Made by a program: the position numbers and the translations under genes. Positions 1 to 8,503 of a stretch of 64,000 nucleotides of DNA are shown here, piece after piece. Under the pieces are notes generated by a model, which saw nothing but the letters and a program-made list of their open reading frames with translations, did no database searches and was not told the origin of the DNA. The stretch comes from Rhabdaerophilum sp. SD176. GTDB taxonomy: Bacteria > Pseudomonadota > Alphaproteobacteria > Rhizobiales > Beijerinckiaceae. Positions within the stretch are counted from its first letter, which is position 1. Each line of letters starts with the position of its first letter. The stretch covers positions 1 through 64,000 of the forward strand of contig NZ_JARJNS010000010.1 in NCBI RefSeq assembly GCF_030143245.1. The letters are read 5' to 3'.

Positions 1-100
1 CAGCAGGGCAATCCCAACCCCGGAAACGAACTCAGAACTGGATAAAACTTGGGGGCAACGTCACCGCCGACCACTCCGGAGCGGCCGCGTTGGCGCTTTG

Positions 101-128
101 TTAACCATTCTTCTTTAAGTCTGGTTAA
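101..128 (+). promoter_or_regulatory. CtrA-like site upstream of the FlmG-like gene
   Basis: An AT-rich island in a GC-rich leader carries TTAACCAT at 101-108, TTAA at 115-118 and GTTAAC at 124-129. TTAACCAT is one of the two motif forms described for the alphaproteobacterial cell-cycle regulator CtrA. The spacing between the other TTAA half-sites (6 and 10 bases) does not fit the classical TTAA-N7-TTAA form. The rest of the 234-base leader shows nothing recognisable. Assignment to CtrA is inference. Confidence 0.35.
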
Positions 129-234
129 CGGTACGAAAGCAGTCCTTCTCCTGGTGGGCTGCGCGTCATCGACCCCGGGGGCCGGACGGCAGGATGTTCT
201 GCGCCCTCATCGCGAAAGCGTTCTGGAGCGCCGG

Positions 235-2196
235 ATGAACCCGAAGAAAGTGTTCGAAGAAGCTGTCAAGCACCATCTCGATGGCGAATACAAGAAAGCC
301 AAGGCCGGATACCAGCGCCTGATGCGCGTCTATCCGAACAATTCGGAGTTGCTTGGGAATCTGGCCGCTGTCGTCAAGCGTGAGGGCAGGTTCGCTGCCG
401 CCGAGGAGTTGCTCGAGCGTTCGCTGCGGGCGAACCCGAACAATCTCGCGGCCATTGCCACCTTGTCCAACATCCGGATATCGGAACGGAATTACGAAGA
501 GGCCGGGCGCCTCGCCCAGGTGGCACTGTCGATCAACCCCGATCACGTCGAATCGCTGGTCAACTGGGGAATTGTCCAGATTCACCGGAACCAGATGCAA
601 GACGGCACGGCCACGTTCCATCGTGCCTTGCATCTGGACCCCAAATCGATCCCCGCAAAAATCAACCTCGCCAACGCCTATCGGCTGCAGAAGATCTTTG
701 TCGACGAAGTTACCGTCACACTGGAGCGCCTCCACGAACAGCAGCCTGATAATGCCGAGGTCCTTTTTTACCTGGCACAGGCCTATCAGGACAAGATGCG
801 CTTCGTGCGATCGGTCGATTGCCTCTGGAAGGCGTGGGAACTTCAGAAGAAAAACGACTACATCATTGCCTACGCAAACGCGCTCGTTGTCCTGGGCGAG
901 TTCGAAGAAGCGCTTTCCATCTATGAGCGGGTGCTGCGCCTCGACGAAATGAACGCCGAGATCGGCACTACGTTCCTGTTCTCATTGAACTACGATGACC
1001 GCAAGACACCCGAGCAGGTCTTCGACGAGTATCGCGCCTTCGGAACACGCTTCAGCAAACAGTTCCCTCGAAAATTTGATCATAGCAATCATCCGAAGAT
1101 CGAAGGACGGCGCATCCGCGTTGCTTATTCTTCGGCTGACCTTTACGCCCACGTGGTCGCCTATTTCATCGCCCCCATCTTCACAGCGCATAATCGGGCA
1201 CAGTTCGAGTTGTTCGCCTATTCGAACACCCATCGCCCGGATGCCGTGACGGAGCGGATGAAGAACTCGTTCGATCACTGGGTCGACGTCACAAACATGA
1301 CCCATGAGCAGGTGGCCGAACGGATTTATGCCGACAAGATCGATGTGCTCATCGACCTGGCGGGCCACACCTCGGATAGCCGCCTCGGCGCCTTCGCCAT
1401 GAGGCCTGCCCCGGTGCAGTGCACCTACCTCGGCTATGGCTACACAACCGGGATGAACGAGATCGACTACTTCATTGGCGATGAAAACCTGACGCCGGAA
1501 GGCTCAGAGCCGTATTTCAGCGAGAAGATCTATCGCGTCCCCTCTCCGCTTTATGCCTATCAGCCACCGATGCATGTGATTCCGGAGGTAGCGCCGCTGC
1601 CGGCCCAGAAATACGGCTATGTGACCTTTGGCTCGATGTCACGAATCGTGCGGTTCAATGATCGATTGCTGTCCGTCTGGAAGGTTATCCTTGATCGGGT
1701 GCCCAACAGCCGTCTCCGACTCGACCAGAAGCCCTTCGAAGACGAGGAAACGGTCGATCGGTTCATGGGTCGACTGGAGAAACTGGGCTTCGACCGCTCA
1801 CGCGTCGATCTGGTCAGCACCCGGCCGCATTGGAACGGCTATCATGAGATGGACATTTCTCTTGATTGCTGGCCACACAATGCAGGCACCACAACGTTCG
1901 AATCGCTCTTTTTGGGAGTCCCCGTCGTATCGAAACGCGACCGTGTCTCGGTGGGCCGACTGAGCCAGATGGTGCTGGAACCTCTGGGCCTCGGAGACTG
2001 GATCGTCGATACGGAAGAGGATTTCATCGAGCGTGCGGTTCTGGCGGCCAGCGATCTCGATGCCCTTGCCGAACTCCGCAGCACGTTACGGCCGCGAATC
2101 CAGAACAGCCCCTTCATGGATTTTGTCGAACGCACCAGGGGCCTCGAGAGAGCCTATCGCGATATGATGGTCCGTTTCGAGGAGTCGAACCGATGA
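235..2196 (+). CDS. TPR-GT41 (SPINDLY/OGT-like) glycosyltransferase, FlmG-like
   Basis: This 653-residue protein has two modules. Residues 1 to about 270 are tetratricopeptide repeats with NP.N and L..NP...E signatures. Residues about 295-645 form a GT41 catalytic region with SADLYAHVVAYF, a DLAGHT block, RPAPVQ...GY.YTTG and GTTTFESLFLGVPVVS. The architecture matches the flagellin glycosyltransferase FlmG of Caulobacter, where the TPR part binds flagellin and the GT part adds the sugar. ATG 235 is preferred because GGAG lies 7 bases upstream; the open frame runs back to 49, but that stretch looks non-coding. The stop overlaps the rfbF start as ATGA, so it leads the sugar operon. The flagellar genes downstream support flagellin as target. 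A general protein or lipid GT41 enzyme remains possible. Confidence 0.75.
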   Translation: MNPKKVFEEAVKHHLDGEYKKAKAGYQRLMRVYPNNSELLGNLAAVVKREGRFAAAEELLERSLRANPNNLAAIATLSNIRISERNYEEAGRLAQVALSINPDHVESLVNWGIVQIHRNQMQDGTATFHRALHLDPKSIPAKINLANAYRLQKIFVDEVTVTLERLHEQQPDNAEVLFYLAQAYQDKMRFVRSVDCLWKAWELQKKNDYIIAYANALVVLGEFEEALSIYERVLRLDEMNAEIGTTFLFSLNYDDRKTPEQVFDEYRAFGTRFSKQFPRKFDHSNHPKIEGRRIRVAYSSADLYAHVVAYFIAPIFTAHNRAQFELFAYSNTHRPDAVTERMKNSFDHWVDVTNMTHEQVAERIYADKIDVLIDLAGHTSDSRLGAFAMRPAPVQCTYLGYGYTTGMNEIDYFIGDENLTPEGSEPYFSEKIYRVPSPLYAYQPPMHVIPEVAPLPAQKYGYVTFGSMSRIVRFNDRLLSVWKVILDRVPNSRLRLDQKPFEDEETVDRFMGRLEKLGFDRSRVDLVSTRPHWNGYHEMDISLDCWPHNAGTTTFESLFLGVPVVSKRDRVSVGRLSQMVLEPLGLGDWIVDTEEDFIERAVLAASDLDALAELRSTLRPRIQNSPFMDFVERTRGLERAYRDMMVRFEESNR

Positions 2197-2963
2197 AAGC
2201 CGTCATCCTGGCGGGCGGCCTCGGCACCCGCATCTCGGAAGAGACGCATCTGCGGCCCAAGCCGATGATCGAGATCGGCGGCAAACCGATCCTCTGGCAC
2301 ATCATGAAGATGTACTCGTCCCACAATGTGAACGAGTTTGTGATCTGCTGCGGTTACAAGGGCTATCTGATCAAGGAATACTTCCAGAACTACTTCTTGC
2401 ACATGTCGGACGTCACGTTCGACATGGCAAAGAACCGGATGGAAGTGCATCGCGAGCAGGCCGAGCCCTGGCGCGTGACCTTGGTCGATACCGGCGAGGA
2501 CACAATGACCGGCGGGCGCCTCCGCCGCGTCGGCCGCTACCTCCGCGACGAGGAGGCCTTCTGCTTTACCTATGGCGACGGCGTCTCGAGTGTCGATATC
2601 GCCGCAACCCTGGCCTTCCACCGCGAGCATGGCAAGCTGGCCACGGTGACGGCCGTGCTACCGCCCGGCCGCTTCGGCTCGCTCGGCCTCGACGGCGAGA
2701 AGGTGACAGGCTTCATCGAGAAGCCGCGCGGGGAAGGCGGGTGGATCAATGGCGGCTTCTTCGTGCTCTCCCCCCGGGTGATCGATCTGATCGAGGGCGA
2801 TTCGATGAGCTGGGAAGTCGAACCCATGCGCGCCCTTGCCGCCTCCGACCAGCTGCGCGCCTTCCAGCATGACGGTTTCTGGCAACCGATGGACACCCTG
2901 CGCGAGAAAAACCTTCTTGAGGATCTCTGGGCCTCGGGCAAGGCGCCGTGGAAGACATGGTAG
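2193..2963 (+). CDS. rfbF: glucose-1-phosphate cytidylyltransferase
   Basis: This 256-residue enzyme makes CDP-glucose from CTP and glucose 1-phosphate, the first step to CDP-linked deoxy sugars. The N-terminus has the nucleotidyltransferase signature GGLGTR followed by RPKPMIEIGGKPILWHI. A YGDGVS segment near residue 128 carries the metal-binding Asp. Length and motif order fit RfbF/DdhA, and the PMIEIGGKPILWHIMK form separates it from the dTDP (RmlA) enzymes. Its ATG overlaps the stop of the preceding glycosyltransferase, and its stop overlaps the next gene, rfbG, which uses its product. Confidence 0.93.
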   Translation: MKAVILAGGLGTRISEETHLRPKPMIEIGGKPILWHIMKMYSSHNVNEFVICCGYKGYLIKEYFQNYFLHMSDVTFDMAKNRMEVHREQAEPWRVTLVDTGEDTMTGGRLRRVGRYLRDEEAFCFTYGDGVSSVDIAATLAFHREHGKLATVTAVLPPGRFGSLGLDGEKVTGFIEKPRGEGGWINGGFFVLSPRVIDLIEGDSMSWEVEPMRALAASDQLRAFQHDGFWQPMDTLREKNLLEDLWASGKAPWKTW

Positions 2964-4021
2964 CCACCGCCTCGCCAGAATTCTGGCGCGGCAAGCGCGT
3001 TCTGCTCACCGGCCATACCGGCTTCAAGGGGGGCTGGGCCGCCCTGTGGCTGGCGCGGATGGGCGCCGAAGTGACCGGCATTGCCCTCGCGCCGAATTCC
3101 CGGCCGGACATGTTCGGCAAGCTCGATCTCGCACGGCAGGTTGACAGCCATCTCATCGACATCCGCGACCGCGAGGCCTTTTCCGGCCGCATCCGCGCCG
3201 CCCGGCCGGAAATCGTGCTGCACATGGCCGCGCAGCCACTGGTCCGCGCCAGCTATCGCGAGCCGGTCGAGACCTTCGCCACCAATGTGATGGGCACCGT
3301 GCACCTGATGGAAGCCCTGCGCGGCCTCGCCGGCTGCCGCGTGGCCGTCATGGTCACGACCGACAAGGTCTATCACAATCTCGAGCATCCCTATCCCTAC
3401 CGGGAGGAGGATGCCCTCGGCGGCTATGATCCCTACAGCGCCAGCAAGGGCGCGAGCGAGATCGTGATCGCCAGCTACCGCGATTCCTTCCTGCGTGCCG
3501 AAGGCATGGCCATCGCCTCCGCCCGGGCCGGCAATGTCATTGGTGGCGGCGACTGGTCGGAAGACCGGCTGATCCCCGATGCCGTGCGCGCCTGGCTCTC
3601 GGGCGGGACGCTGGAAATCCGCCGTCCGCAATCGATCCGTCCGTGGCAGCATGTCCTCGAGCCGGTCAATGCCTATCTCGTGCTTGCCGAACGGCTCTGG
3701 GCCGAGCCGACCCTCGCGGGAGCCTACAATATCGGGCCGCATACGCACGAGGCGGCCACCGTGCGCGACGTAATCGAGCAGGCGCGCCGCCATTTCCCGC
3801 AAGCGGCTGTGCATTATGGCGATGGCACCGCCGGCCCGCACGAAGCCGGCTGGCTGGCGCTGGAAACCGCCCGCGCCCGGACCCAGCTCGGCATCCGCCC
3901 GCGCTGGGATATTGCCGAGAGCATCGCCCGCACCATGGCCTGGTATCGCGCCGAGGCGGATGGTCAATCCGCGACCGCGCTCTGCGATTCCGATCTCCGC
4001 GCCTTCGCGGAGGCCATATGA
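2957..4021 (+). CDS. rfbG: CDP-glucose 4,6-dehydratase
   Basis: This short-chain dehydrogenase of about 354 residues should convert CDP-glucose to CDP-4-keto-6-deoxyglucose. The NAD-binding loop GHTGFKGGW lies near residue 20. TTDKVY and the catalytic YxxxK (YSASKGASE) follow in the order typical of RfbG/DdhB, with a later RPWQHVLEP block. ATG 2957 overlaps the rfbF stop and has GGAAG just upstream; GTG 2948, three codons earlier, is the alternative. No rfbH-type C3 dehydrase is present, so the 4-keto sugar is not expected to become a 3,6-dideoxyhexose; the next genes point to epimerisation and C-methylation. Confidence 0.92.
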   Translation: MVATASPEFWRGKRVLLTGHTGFKGGWAALWLARMGAEVTGIALAPNSRPDMFGKLDLARQVDSHLIDIRDREAFSGRIRAARPEIVLHMAAQPLVRASYREPVETFATNVMGTVHLMEALRGLAGCRVAVMVTTDKVYHNLEHPYPYREEDALGGYDPYSASKGASEIVIASYRDSFLRAEGMAIASARAGNVIGGGDWSEDRLIPDAVRAWLSGGTLEIRRPQSIRPWQHVLEPVNAYLVLAERLWAEPTLAGAYNIGPHTHEAATVRDVIEQARRHFPQAAVHYGDGTAGPHEAGWLALETARARTQLGIRPRWDIAESIARTMAWYRAEADGQSATALCDSDLRAFAEAI

Positions 4022-4578
4022 GCCGCCTCGCGCTCCATCCGCTGACGCTGGACGGGCTGGTCCGGGTCGACCGTGCGAGGCTGGGCGACCCGCGCGGTTT
4101 CCTCGCCCGCATCTTCTGCGCCGAGACCCTGCGCGAAGCCGGCTGGACGATGCCGATCGCCCAGATCAACCATACCTATTCAGCCGCGCAGGGCACGATC
4201 CGCGGCATGCATTTCCAATACGCGCCCCATGCCGAGATGAAGCTCGTCACCTGCCTCCGCGGCGAGATCTGGGATGTCGCGCTCGACCTGCGCCCCGCTT
4301 CGCCGCGCTACCTGCACTGGCATGCCGAGATCCTCTCGGCAGAGAATGGCCGCGCCCTGCTCATTCCGGAAGGCTGCGCCCACGGCTTCCAGGCGCTCTC
4401 GCCCGATGTCGAGATTCTCTATTGTCATTCCCGCGCCTATGCCCCGGAGGCCGAGGGCGCGGTCAATGCCTTCGATCCCGCTTTCGGGATCGCCTGGCCG
4501 CTACCGGTTTCGGTCATGTCCGACCGGGATCGCGGCCATCCGCTGATTGATGACAACTTCAAGGGAGTTGCCCTGTGA
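4018..4578 (+). CDS. RmlC-like sugar 3,5-epimerase
   Basis: This 186-residue cupin-fold protein resembles dTDP-4-dehydrorhamnose 3,5-epimerase. It has the active-site block RGMHFQ with His65, then Lys75 in EMKLV, CAHGF at 120-124, and a Tyr in LYCHS near 135. These correspond to the catalytic His, Lys and Tyr positions of the RmlC family. No rmlA, rmlB or rmlD gene is nearby, so the substrate is probably the CDP-4-keto-6-deoxy sugar made by the two preceding enzymes. Both ends overlap neighbours by four bases (ATGA, then GTGA), indicating translational coupling. Confidence 0.85.
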   Translation: MSRLALHPLTLDGLVRVDRARLGDPRGFLARIFCAETLREAGWTMPIAQINHTYSAAQGTIRGMHFQYAPHAEMKLVTCLRGEIWDVALDLRPASPRYLHWHAEILSAENGRALLIPEGCAHGFQALSPDVEILYCHSRAYAPEAEGAVNAFDPAFGIAWPLPVSVMSDRDRGHPLIDDNFKGVAL

Positions 4579-5801
4579 AATGCCGGCATTGCGGCACGCC
4601 GCTCCGTCATCCCTTCCTCGATCTCGGGGCCTCGCCGCCCTCGAATGCCTATCTCACGGCCGCGCAATTGCAGGCGCCGGAAACCTGGTTCCCGCTCCGC
4701 GTGATGGTCTGCGACAGCTGCTGGCTGGTCCAGACCGAGGATTATGCCGGCCGCGAGGCGCTCTTCACCGAGGAATACGCCTATTTCAGTTCGACCTCGA
4801 CGAGCTGGCTGAAACATTCGGAAACCTATGTCACGGCGATGCGCCAGCGGCTCGGGCTCGGCCCGCAGAGTTGCGTCGTCGAGATCGCCGCCAATGACGG
4901 CTATCTCCTGCAATATGTGAAGGCCGCCGGCATTCCCTGCTACGGCATCGAGCCGACGCGCTCGACCGCCGATGCCGCACGGGCGAAGGGGATCGACATT
5001 GTCGAGGAATTCTTCGGCGTCGCCTTGGGCGAACGCCTCGCCGGCGAGGGCCGCGCCGCTGACCTCACGGCCGCGAACAATGTGCTGGCCCATGTGCCGG
5101 ACATCAACGATTTCGCCGGCGGCTTTGCAAAGCTGCTCAAGCCGTCGGGCGTCTCGACCTTCGAATTCCCGCATCTTCTGAACATGGTCGCGCTGAACCA
5201 GTTCGATACAGCCTATCACGAGCATTACTCGTATCTCTCGCTGACCGCCGTCGCCCGCATCTTTGCCGCAAACGGGTTGGCCGTCTTCGATGTCGAGGAA
5301 ATCGCCACCCATGGCGGCAGCCTGCGCGTCTTCGCCCAGCGCAGCGATACCGGCATGCGGCCCGTCAGCCCCGCTGTCGGCGCGATGCTGGCGCGCGAGG
5401 AAGCGGCCGGCATGAAGCGGGCCGATTACTATGCCACGTTCCAGAAGCAGGCCGAGGGCGTGAAGGATGGCATTGTCGCCTTCCTGATCGAGGCGAAGCG
5501 CAAGGGCCTGCGCGTCGGCGCCTATGGGGCAGCCGCCAAGGGCAATACGCTGATGAACTTCGCCGGCATCCGGCCCGATCTTGTGCCGTATGTCGTCGAT
5601 CGCGCCGCCGCGAAACGGGGCAAATTCATGCCCGGCAGCCGCGTGCCCATCGTCGATGAGGCGCATCTCTGGAACGACAGGCCCGATCTCGTGCTGATCC
5701 TGCCCTGGAACATCCGCCAGGAAGTGATGGAACAGTTGGCCGGCATCCGCGAATGGGGCGGCAGGTTTGTTGTCGCCGTGCCGGAACTGGAGGTGACATG
5801 A
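4575..5801 (+). CDS. SAM-dependent sugar C-methyltransferase (NovU/TylCIII type)
   Basis: This 408-residue protein has the three-part layout of deoxysugar C-methyltransferases. A zinc-finger-like N-terminus carries Cys3, Cys6, Cys46 and Cys49. A central SAM fold has VVEIAANDGYLL and GIEPT. The AYHEHYSYLS block carries the His/Tyr pair used for C3 deprotonation, and a C-terminal domain follows with GAAAKGNTLMN. Family members such as NovU, TylCIII and TcaB9 put a methyl branch on a 4-keto-6-deoxy sugar. Start is GTG 4575, overlapping the previous stop. The expected product here is a CDP-linked 3-C-methyl-6-deoxyhexose; the exact carbon is inferred from the family. Confidence 0.85.
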   Translation: MKCRHCGTPLRHPFLDLGASPPSNAYLTAAQLQAPETWFPLRVMVCDSCWLVQTEDYAGREALFTEEYAYFSSTSTSWLKHSETYVTAMRQRLGLGPQSCVVEIAANDGYLLQYVKAAGIPCYGIEPTRSTADAARAKGIDIVEEFFGVALGERLAGEGRAADLTAANNVLAHVPDINDFAGGFAKLLKPSGVSTFEFPHLLNMVALNQFDTAYHEHYSYLSLTAVARIFAANGLAVFDVEEIATHGGSLRVFAQRSDTGMRPVSPAVGAMLAREEAAGMKRADYYATFQKQAEGVKDGIVAFLIEAKRKGLRVGAYGAAAKGNTLMNFAGIRPDLVPYVVDRAAAKRGKFMPGSRVPIVDEAHLWNDRPDLVLILPWNIRQEVMEQLAGIREWGGRFVVAVPELEVT

Positions 5802-6286
5802 TCACCATCCACCCGACAGCGCGCATCTCGAAACTGGCGGATATCGAGGATTCGACCCGCGGCACCCGGATCGAGATCGGCGCCCATTCGATGGTCGACA
5901 GCTTCGTCAAGATCAAGCCGGTCGGCGGCTCGGGCGACCTCGTCATCGGCGAGCATGTCTATCTGAATTCCGGCTGCGTGCTCTATACCGGCCAGGGCAT
6001 CCGGATCGGCAATTCGGTGGCCATCGCCGCCAATTGCACCTTCGCGCCGGTCAACCATGCCTACAAGGATGCCTCGCGCCTGATCCGGGAGCAGGGCTTC
6101 CTTCCCGGCAAGGGCGGCATCGTCATCGAGGACGATGTCTGGATCGGTGCGAATTGCGTCCTGCTCGATGGTACCGTCCTTAGGCGCGGCTGTGTCGTCG
6201 CAGCCGGCACGCTCGTCAAGGGCGAGTTCGAGGCCTATACCGTCTATGCCGGCAATCCGGCCCGCGCGATCGGGAAGCGCACATGA
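5798..6286 (+). CDS. left-handed beta-helix (hexapeptide) acyltransferase
   Basis: This 162-residue protein has hexapeptide repeats ([LIV]-G-x4) running from IEIGAHS through VIGEHV, IRIGNSV and IEDDVWIGANC, ending with YAGNPARAIGKR, a WbbJ/NodL-type signature. His59 in PVNHAY is a good candidate for the acetyl-transfer base. It probably O-acetylates the sugar built by this operon, using acetyl-CoA in the cytoplasm. ATG 5798 overlaps the preceding stop; upstream in-frame codons belong to the preceding gene. The acceptor position cannot be read from sequence. Confidence 0.8.
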   Translation: MITIHPTARISKLADIEDSTRGTRIEIGAHSMVDSFVKIKPVGGSGDLVIGEHVYLNSGCVLYTGQGIRIGNSVAIAANCTFAPVNHAYKDASRLIREQGFLPGKGGIVIEDDVWIGANCVLLDGTVLRRGCVVAAGTLVKGEFEAYTVYAGNPARAIGKRT

Positions 6287-7119
6287 CCCGGTTCACCATC
6301 CTCGGGGCCAGCGGAACCATCGGGCGACGGCTTGTCGCCTGGCTGCGCACGGCCGGCGAGGAGGTCTTCGCGCCAGCCCGGGGCGATGGCGGGATCTGGA
6401 GCGAGGATCTGGGCAACGTCATCTATTGCATCGGCGTGACTGCCGATTTCCGCTCGCGCCCGCTGGAAACCGTGGAGGCGCATGTCGGCCTCCTGCGGCG
6501 GCTGCTGGCGGAAGCCCGCTTCGACCGGCTCGTCTATCTCTCTTCGACGCGCGTCTATGGCGGCGCCGCGCATGGCGACCAGCCGGCCCGCGAGGACGTG
6601 TTCCTCGGCGTGAACCCGCATTCGGGCTCGGATCTGTACAACCTCTCCAAGCTCATGGGCGAGAGCCTCTGCCTGCATGGCAGCCACGGCCGCGCCTGTG
6701 TCGCGCGGCTCTCCAATGTCGTCGGCGGCGAGGATGCGGATTCGGAGAACTTCATCCCGTCGCTGCTGCGCGAGGCCACCACCGGCCGGATCCATCTGCG
6801 GAGCGCGCTCGATTCCGCCAAGGATTACATCCATATCGACGATGTCGTGCCCCTGCTCGCCCGCATGGCGCGCGGGCCGGCAAGCGGCATCTACAATCTC
6901 GCCAGCGGCATCCGGACCAGCCATGCCGAATGGCTCGACGCCATCATCGCCGCCACTGGCGCACGCGTGACAGTCGAACCCGGCGCGCCGAAAATCCTCT
7001 TTCCGCCCATCGACATCACCCGGATCCGCACCGAATTCGGTGCCGATCCGCGCGCCGCTGTCGGCAGCATTTTCACCCCCGTCGCCCGGGCCACGCGCCC
7101 GGCCATCGCATCCGCCTGA
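6283..7119 (+). CDS. NAD-dependent epimerase/dehydratase (probable sugar 4-ketoreductase)
   Basis: This 278-residue extended short-chain dehydrogenase has the nucleotide loop GASGTIG at residues 8-14, YLSSTRVYG with the catalytic Ser/Thr, and the YNLSK form of YxxxK near 123-127. It is shorter than UDP-sugar epimerases and lacks a long substrate-closing region. By position it is best read as the reductase that finishes the 4-keto sugar, by analogy with RmlD or NovS. Overlap with the preceding gene is ATGA. An epimerase activity cannot be excluded. Confidence 0.78.
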   Translation: MTRFTILGASGTIGRRLVAWLRTAGEEVFAPARGDGGIWSEDLGNVIYCIGVTADFRSRPLETVEAHVGLLRRLLAEARFDRLVYLSSTRVYGGAAHGDQPAREDVFLGVNPHSGSDLYNLSKLMGESLCLHGSHGRACVARLSNVVGGEDADSENFIPSLLREATTGRIHLRSALDSAKDYIHIDDVVPLLARMARGPASGIYNLASGIRTSHAEWLDAIIAATGARVTVEPGAPKILFPPIDITRIRTEFGADPRAAVGSIFTPVARATRPAIASA

Positions 7120-7129
7120 GGGAGGCACC

Positions 7130-7909
7130 ATGGACCCCGTCAAACAATTCGCTGAAGAACGCCTTGCACGCCTCGAAGCCTATCAGACCGATACCGAGTT
7201 CCGGCAGCTCTCGCAGGCCTGGCTCGAATCCTCGATGCGGAAGAAATACGTCTACAATTTCGACTGGCTCGGCCGGCCGATCATCCAGTATCCGCAGGAT
7301 ATGTGGGCCGTGCAGGAACTGATCTGGCAGATCAAGCCGGACCTGGTGATCGAGACCGGCATTGCCCATGGCGGTTCGCTGATCCTCAGCGCCAGCATCC
7401 TTGCCATGCTCGATTATTGCGACGCCATGGCCGCCGGCACCACGCTCGATCCCCGCAAGACAAAGCGCAAGGTCATCGGCATCGATATCGATATCCGGCC
7501 GCATAACCGCGCCGCTCTGGATGCCCACCCGCTCCGGCCCATGCTGCATCTTGTCGAGGGCTCGAGCATTGCTCCCGAGACGGTCGCCGCCGTCCGGGCC
7601 GCGGCAGCCGGCCACAAGACCATCATGGTCTTCCTCGATTCGATGCACACGCATGCCCATGTGCTCGCCGAACTCGAAGCCTATGCACCCATGGTGTCCA
7701 AGGGCAGCTATTGCGTCGTCTTCGACTCCTTCGTCGAGGACATGCCGGCCGATCTCTTCCCGGACCGGCCCTGGTCGCCCGGCGATAACCCGATGACGGC
7801 GATGCGTGAATACCTCAAGGCCCATCCGGAATTCGTGATCGACAAGTCGATCGAGGGCCGTCTGATGGTCACCGTTGCCGCGCAGGGGTTCCTGAAGCGC
7901 GTGGGGTGA
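7130..7909 (+). CDS. CmcI/rhamnosyl O-methyltransferase family protein
   Basis: This 259-residue protein belongs to the cephalosporin hydroxylase (CmcI) / rhamnosyl O-methyltransferase family. The SAM-binding loop is ETGIAHGGSLI near residue 75, followed by GIDIDIRPHNR, a VFLDSMHTHAHV segment with the acidic and His residues typical of the family, and a conserved GDNP near residue 220. Relatives methylate sugars in LPS, capsule and natural-product clusters. ATG 7130 has GGAGG five bases upstream. It is the last gene of the sugar operon and probably O-methylates the same glycan. Confidence 0.8.
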   Translation: MDPVKQFAEERLARLEAYQTDTEFRQLSQAWLESSMRKKYVYNFDWLGRPIIQYPQDMWAVQELIWQIKPDLVIETGIAHGGSLILSASILAMLDYCDAMAAGTTLDPRKTKRKVIGIDIDIRPHNRAALDAHPLRPMLHLVEGSSIAPETVAAVRAAAAGHKTIMVFLDSMHTHAHVLAELEAYAPMVSKGSYCVVFDSFVEDMPADLFPDRPWSPGDNPMTAMREYLKAHPEFVIDKSIEGRLMVTVAAQGFLKRVG

Positions 7910-7998
7910 TCGGCGAGGGCGGGAAGGGTTCAGGGCCGGCCCGGCAGGCCGGTTCTGCTACTTTTGGTTGCATTCGTTGGACGAGTCAGGAATTGTCC

Positions 7999-8056
7999 GG
8001 AGGAGCGCAACGAGTTGTTTACACCCCTATGGTGAACTCCTCTGACAAGAAGGAGG
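7999..8056 (+). promoter_or_regulatory. flbT leader with competing Shine-Dalgarno pairings
   Basis: The strong Shine-Dalgarno AAGGAGG (8050-8056) lies six bases before the GTG start. A CTCCTC segment at 8037-8042 can pair with it (CTCCT/AGGAG) or with GAGGAG at 8000-8005. These two pairings exclude each other, so the leader could switch ribosome access. FlbT itself acts on flagellin mRNA leaders in Caulobacter; autoregulation here is speculation. Confidence 0.3.
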
Positions 8057-8062
8057 CCGAAC

Positions 8063-8503
8063 GTGGCCCTTAAAGTCGAGCTCAAGCCCAACGAACGCAT
8101 CATCATCGGGACCGCAGTTGTCAGGAACTGCGATCAACGCACGAGCCTGATCATCGAGGGCAATGCGCCGATCCTGCGGGAAAAGGATATCCTGAGCCCC
8201 AAATCGGCCGACAGTCCGGCCAAGCTGATCTACCTCACAATACAATTGATGTATATTGACGGCAAAGTATCCGAGAACATTGGTCTATATAATAAGTTTG
8301 TTACAGACTTCCAGAAAGCTGTCCCAAGTTCTACCAAGATCCTGATGGCCATTCACAACCATATTTTAAACGGCGAGTTCTATAAAGCCCTCAAGGAAGC
8401 TAAGCAGCTTCTGGCGTACGAGAGGAAACTGTTCGAGCATGCAGCCCGGAATTCAAGCGTACAACAAGACCCAGACTCTTGCCCTCAGCCAGCGAGAGCT
8501 TGA
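8063..8503 (+). CDS. flbT: flagellar biosynthesis repressor FlbT
   Basis: This 146-residue protein starts ALKVELKPNERIIIG and continues with a LREKDILSP segment, both diagnostic of FlbT. FlbT is a post-transcriptional regulator that binds flagellin mRNA leaders and lowers translation or stability while the hook is incomplete. GTG 8063 is chosen because AAGGAGG lies six bases upstream and the family starts here. The last 65 bases overlap flaF in another frame; the tail after about residue 125 is Pro/Gln/Ser-rich and poorly conserved. In many alphaproteobacteria flbT and flaF are neighbours with opposing roles. Confidence 0.95.
   Translation: MALKVELKPNERIIIGTAVVRNCDQRTSLIIEGNAPILREKDILSPKSADSPAKLIYLTIQLMYIDGKVSENIGLYNKFVTDFQKAVPSSTKILMAIHNHILNGEFYKALKEAKQLLAYERKLFEHAARNSSVQQDPDSCPQPARA

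Noticed and set aside
49-234. N-terminal extension of the FlmG-like protein
   Set aside because: The 62 extra residues are not TPR-like, cross the CtrA-like motifs and have no ribosome site, whereas ATG 235 does.
2193-7909. CDP-abequose/tyvelose (3,6-dideoxyhexose) pathway
   Set aside because: The C3 dehydrase RfbH and its reductase are missing; a C-methyltransferase and epimerase are present instead.
7940-8062. Sigma-54 promoter upstream of flbT
   Set aside because: No GG-N10-GC pair with the right context is found; TGG elements there fail the -12 position.
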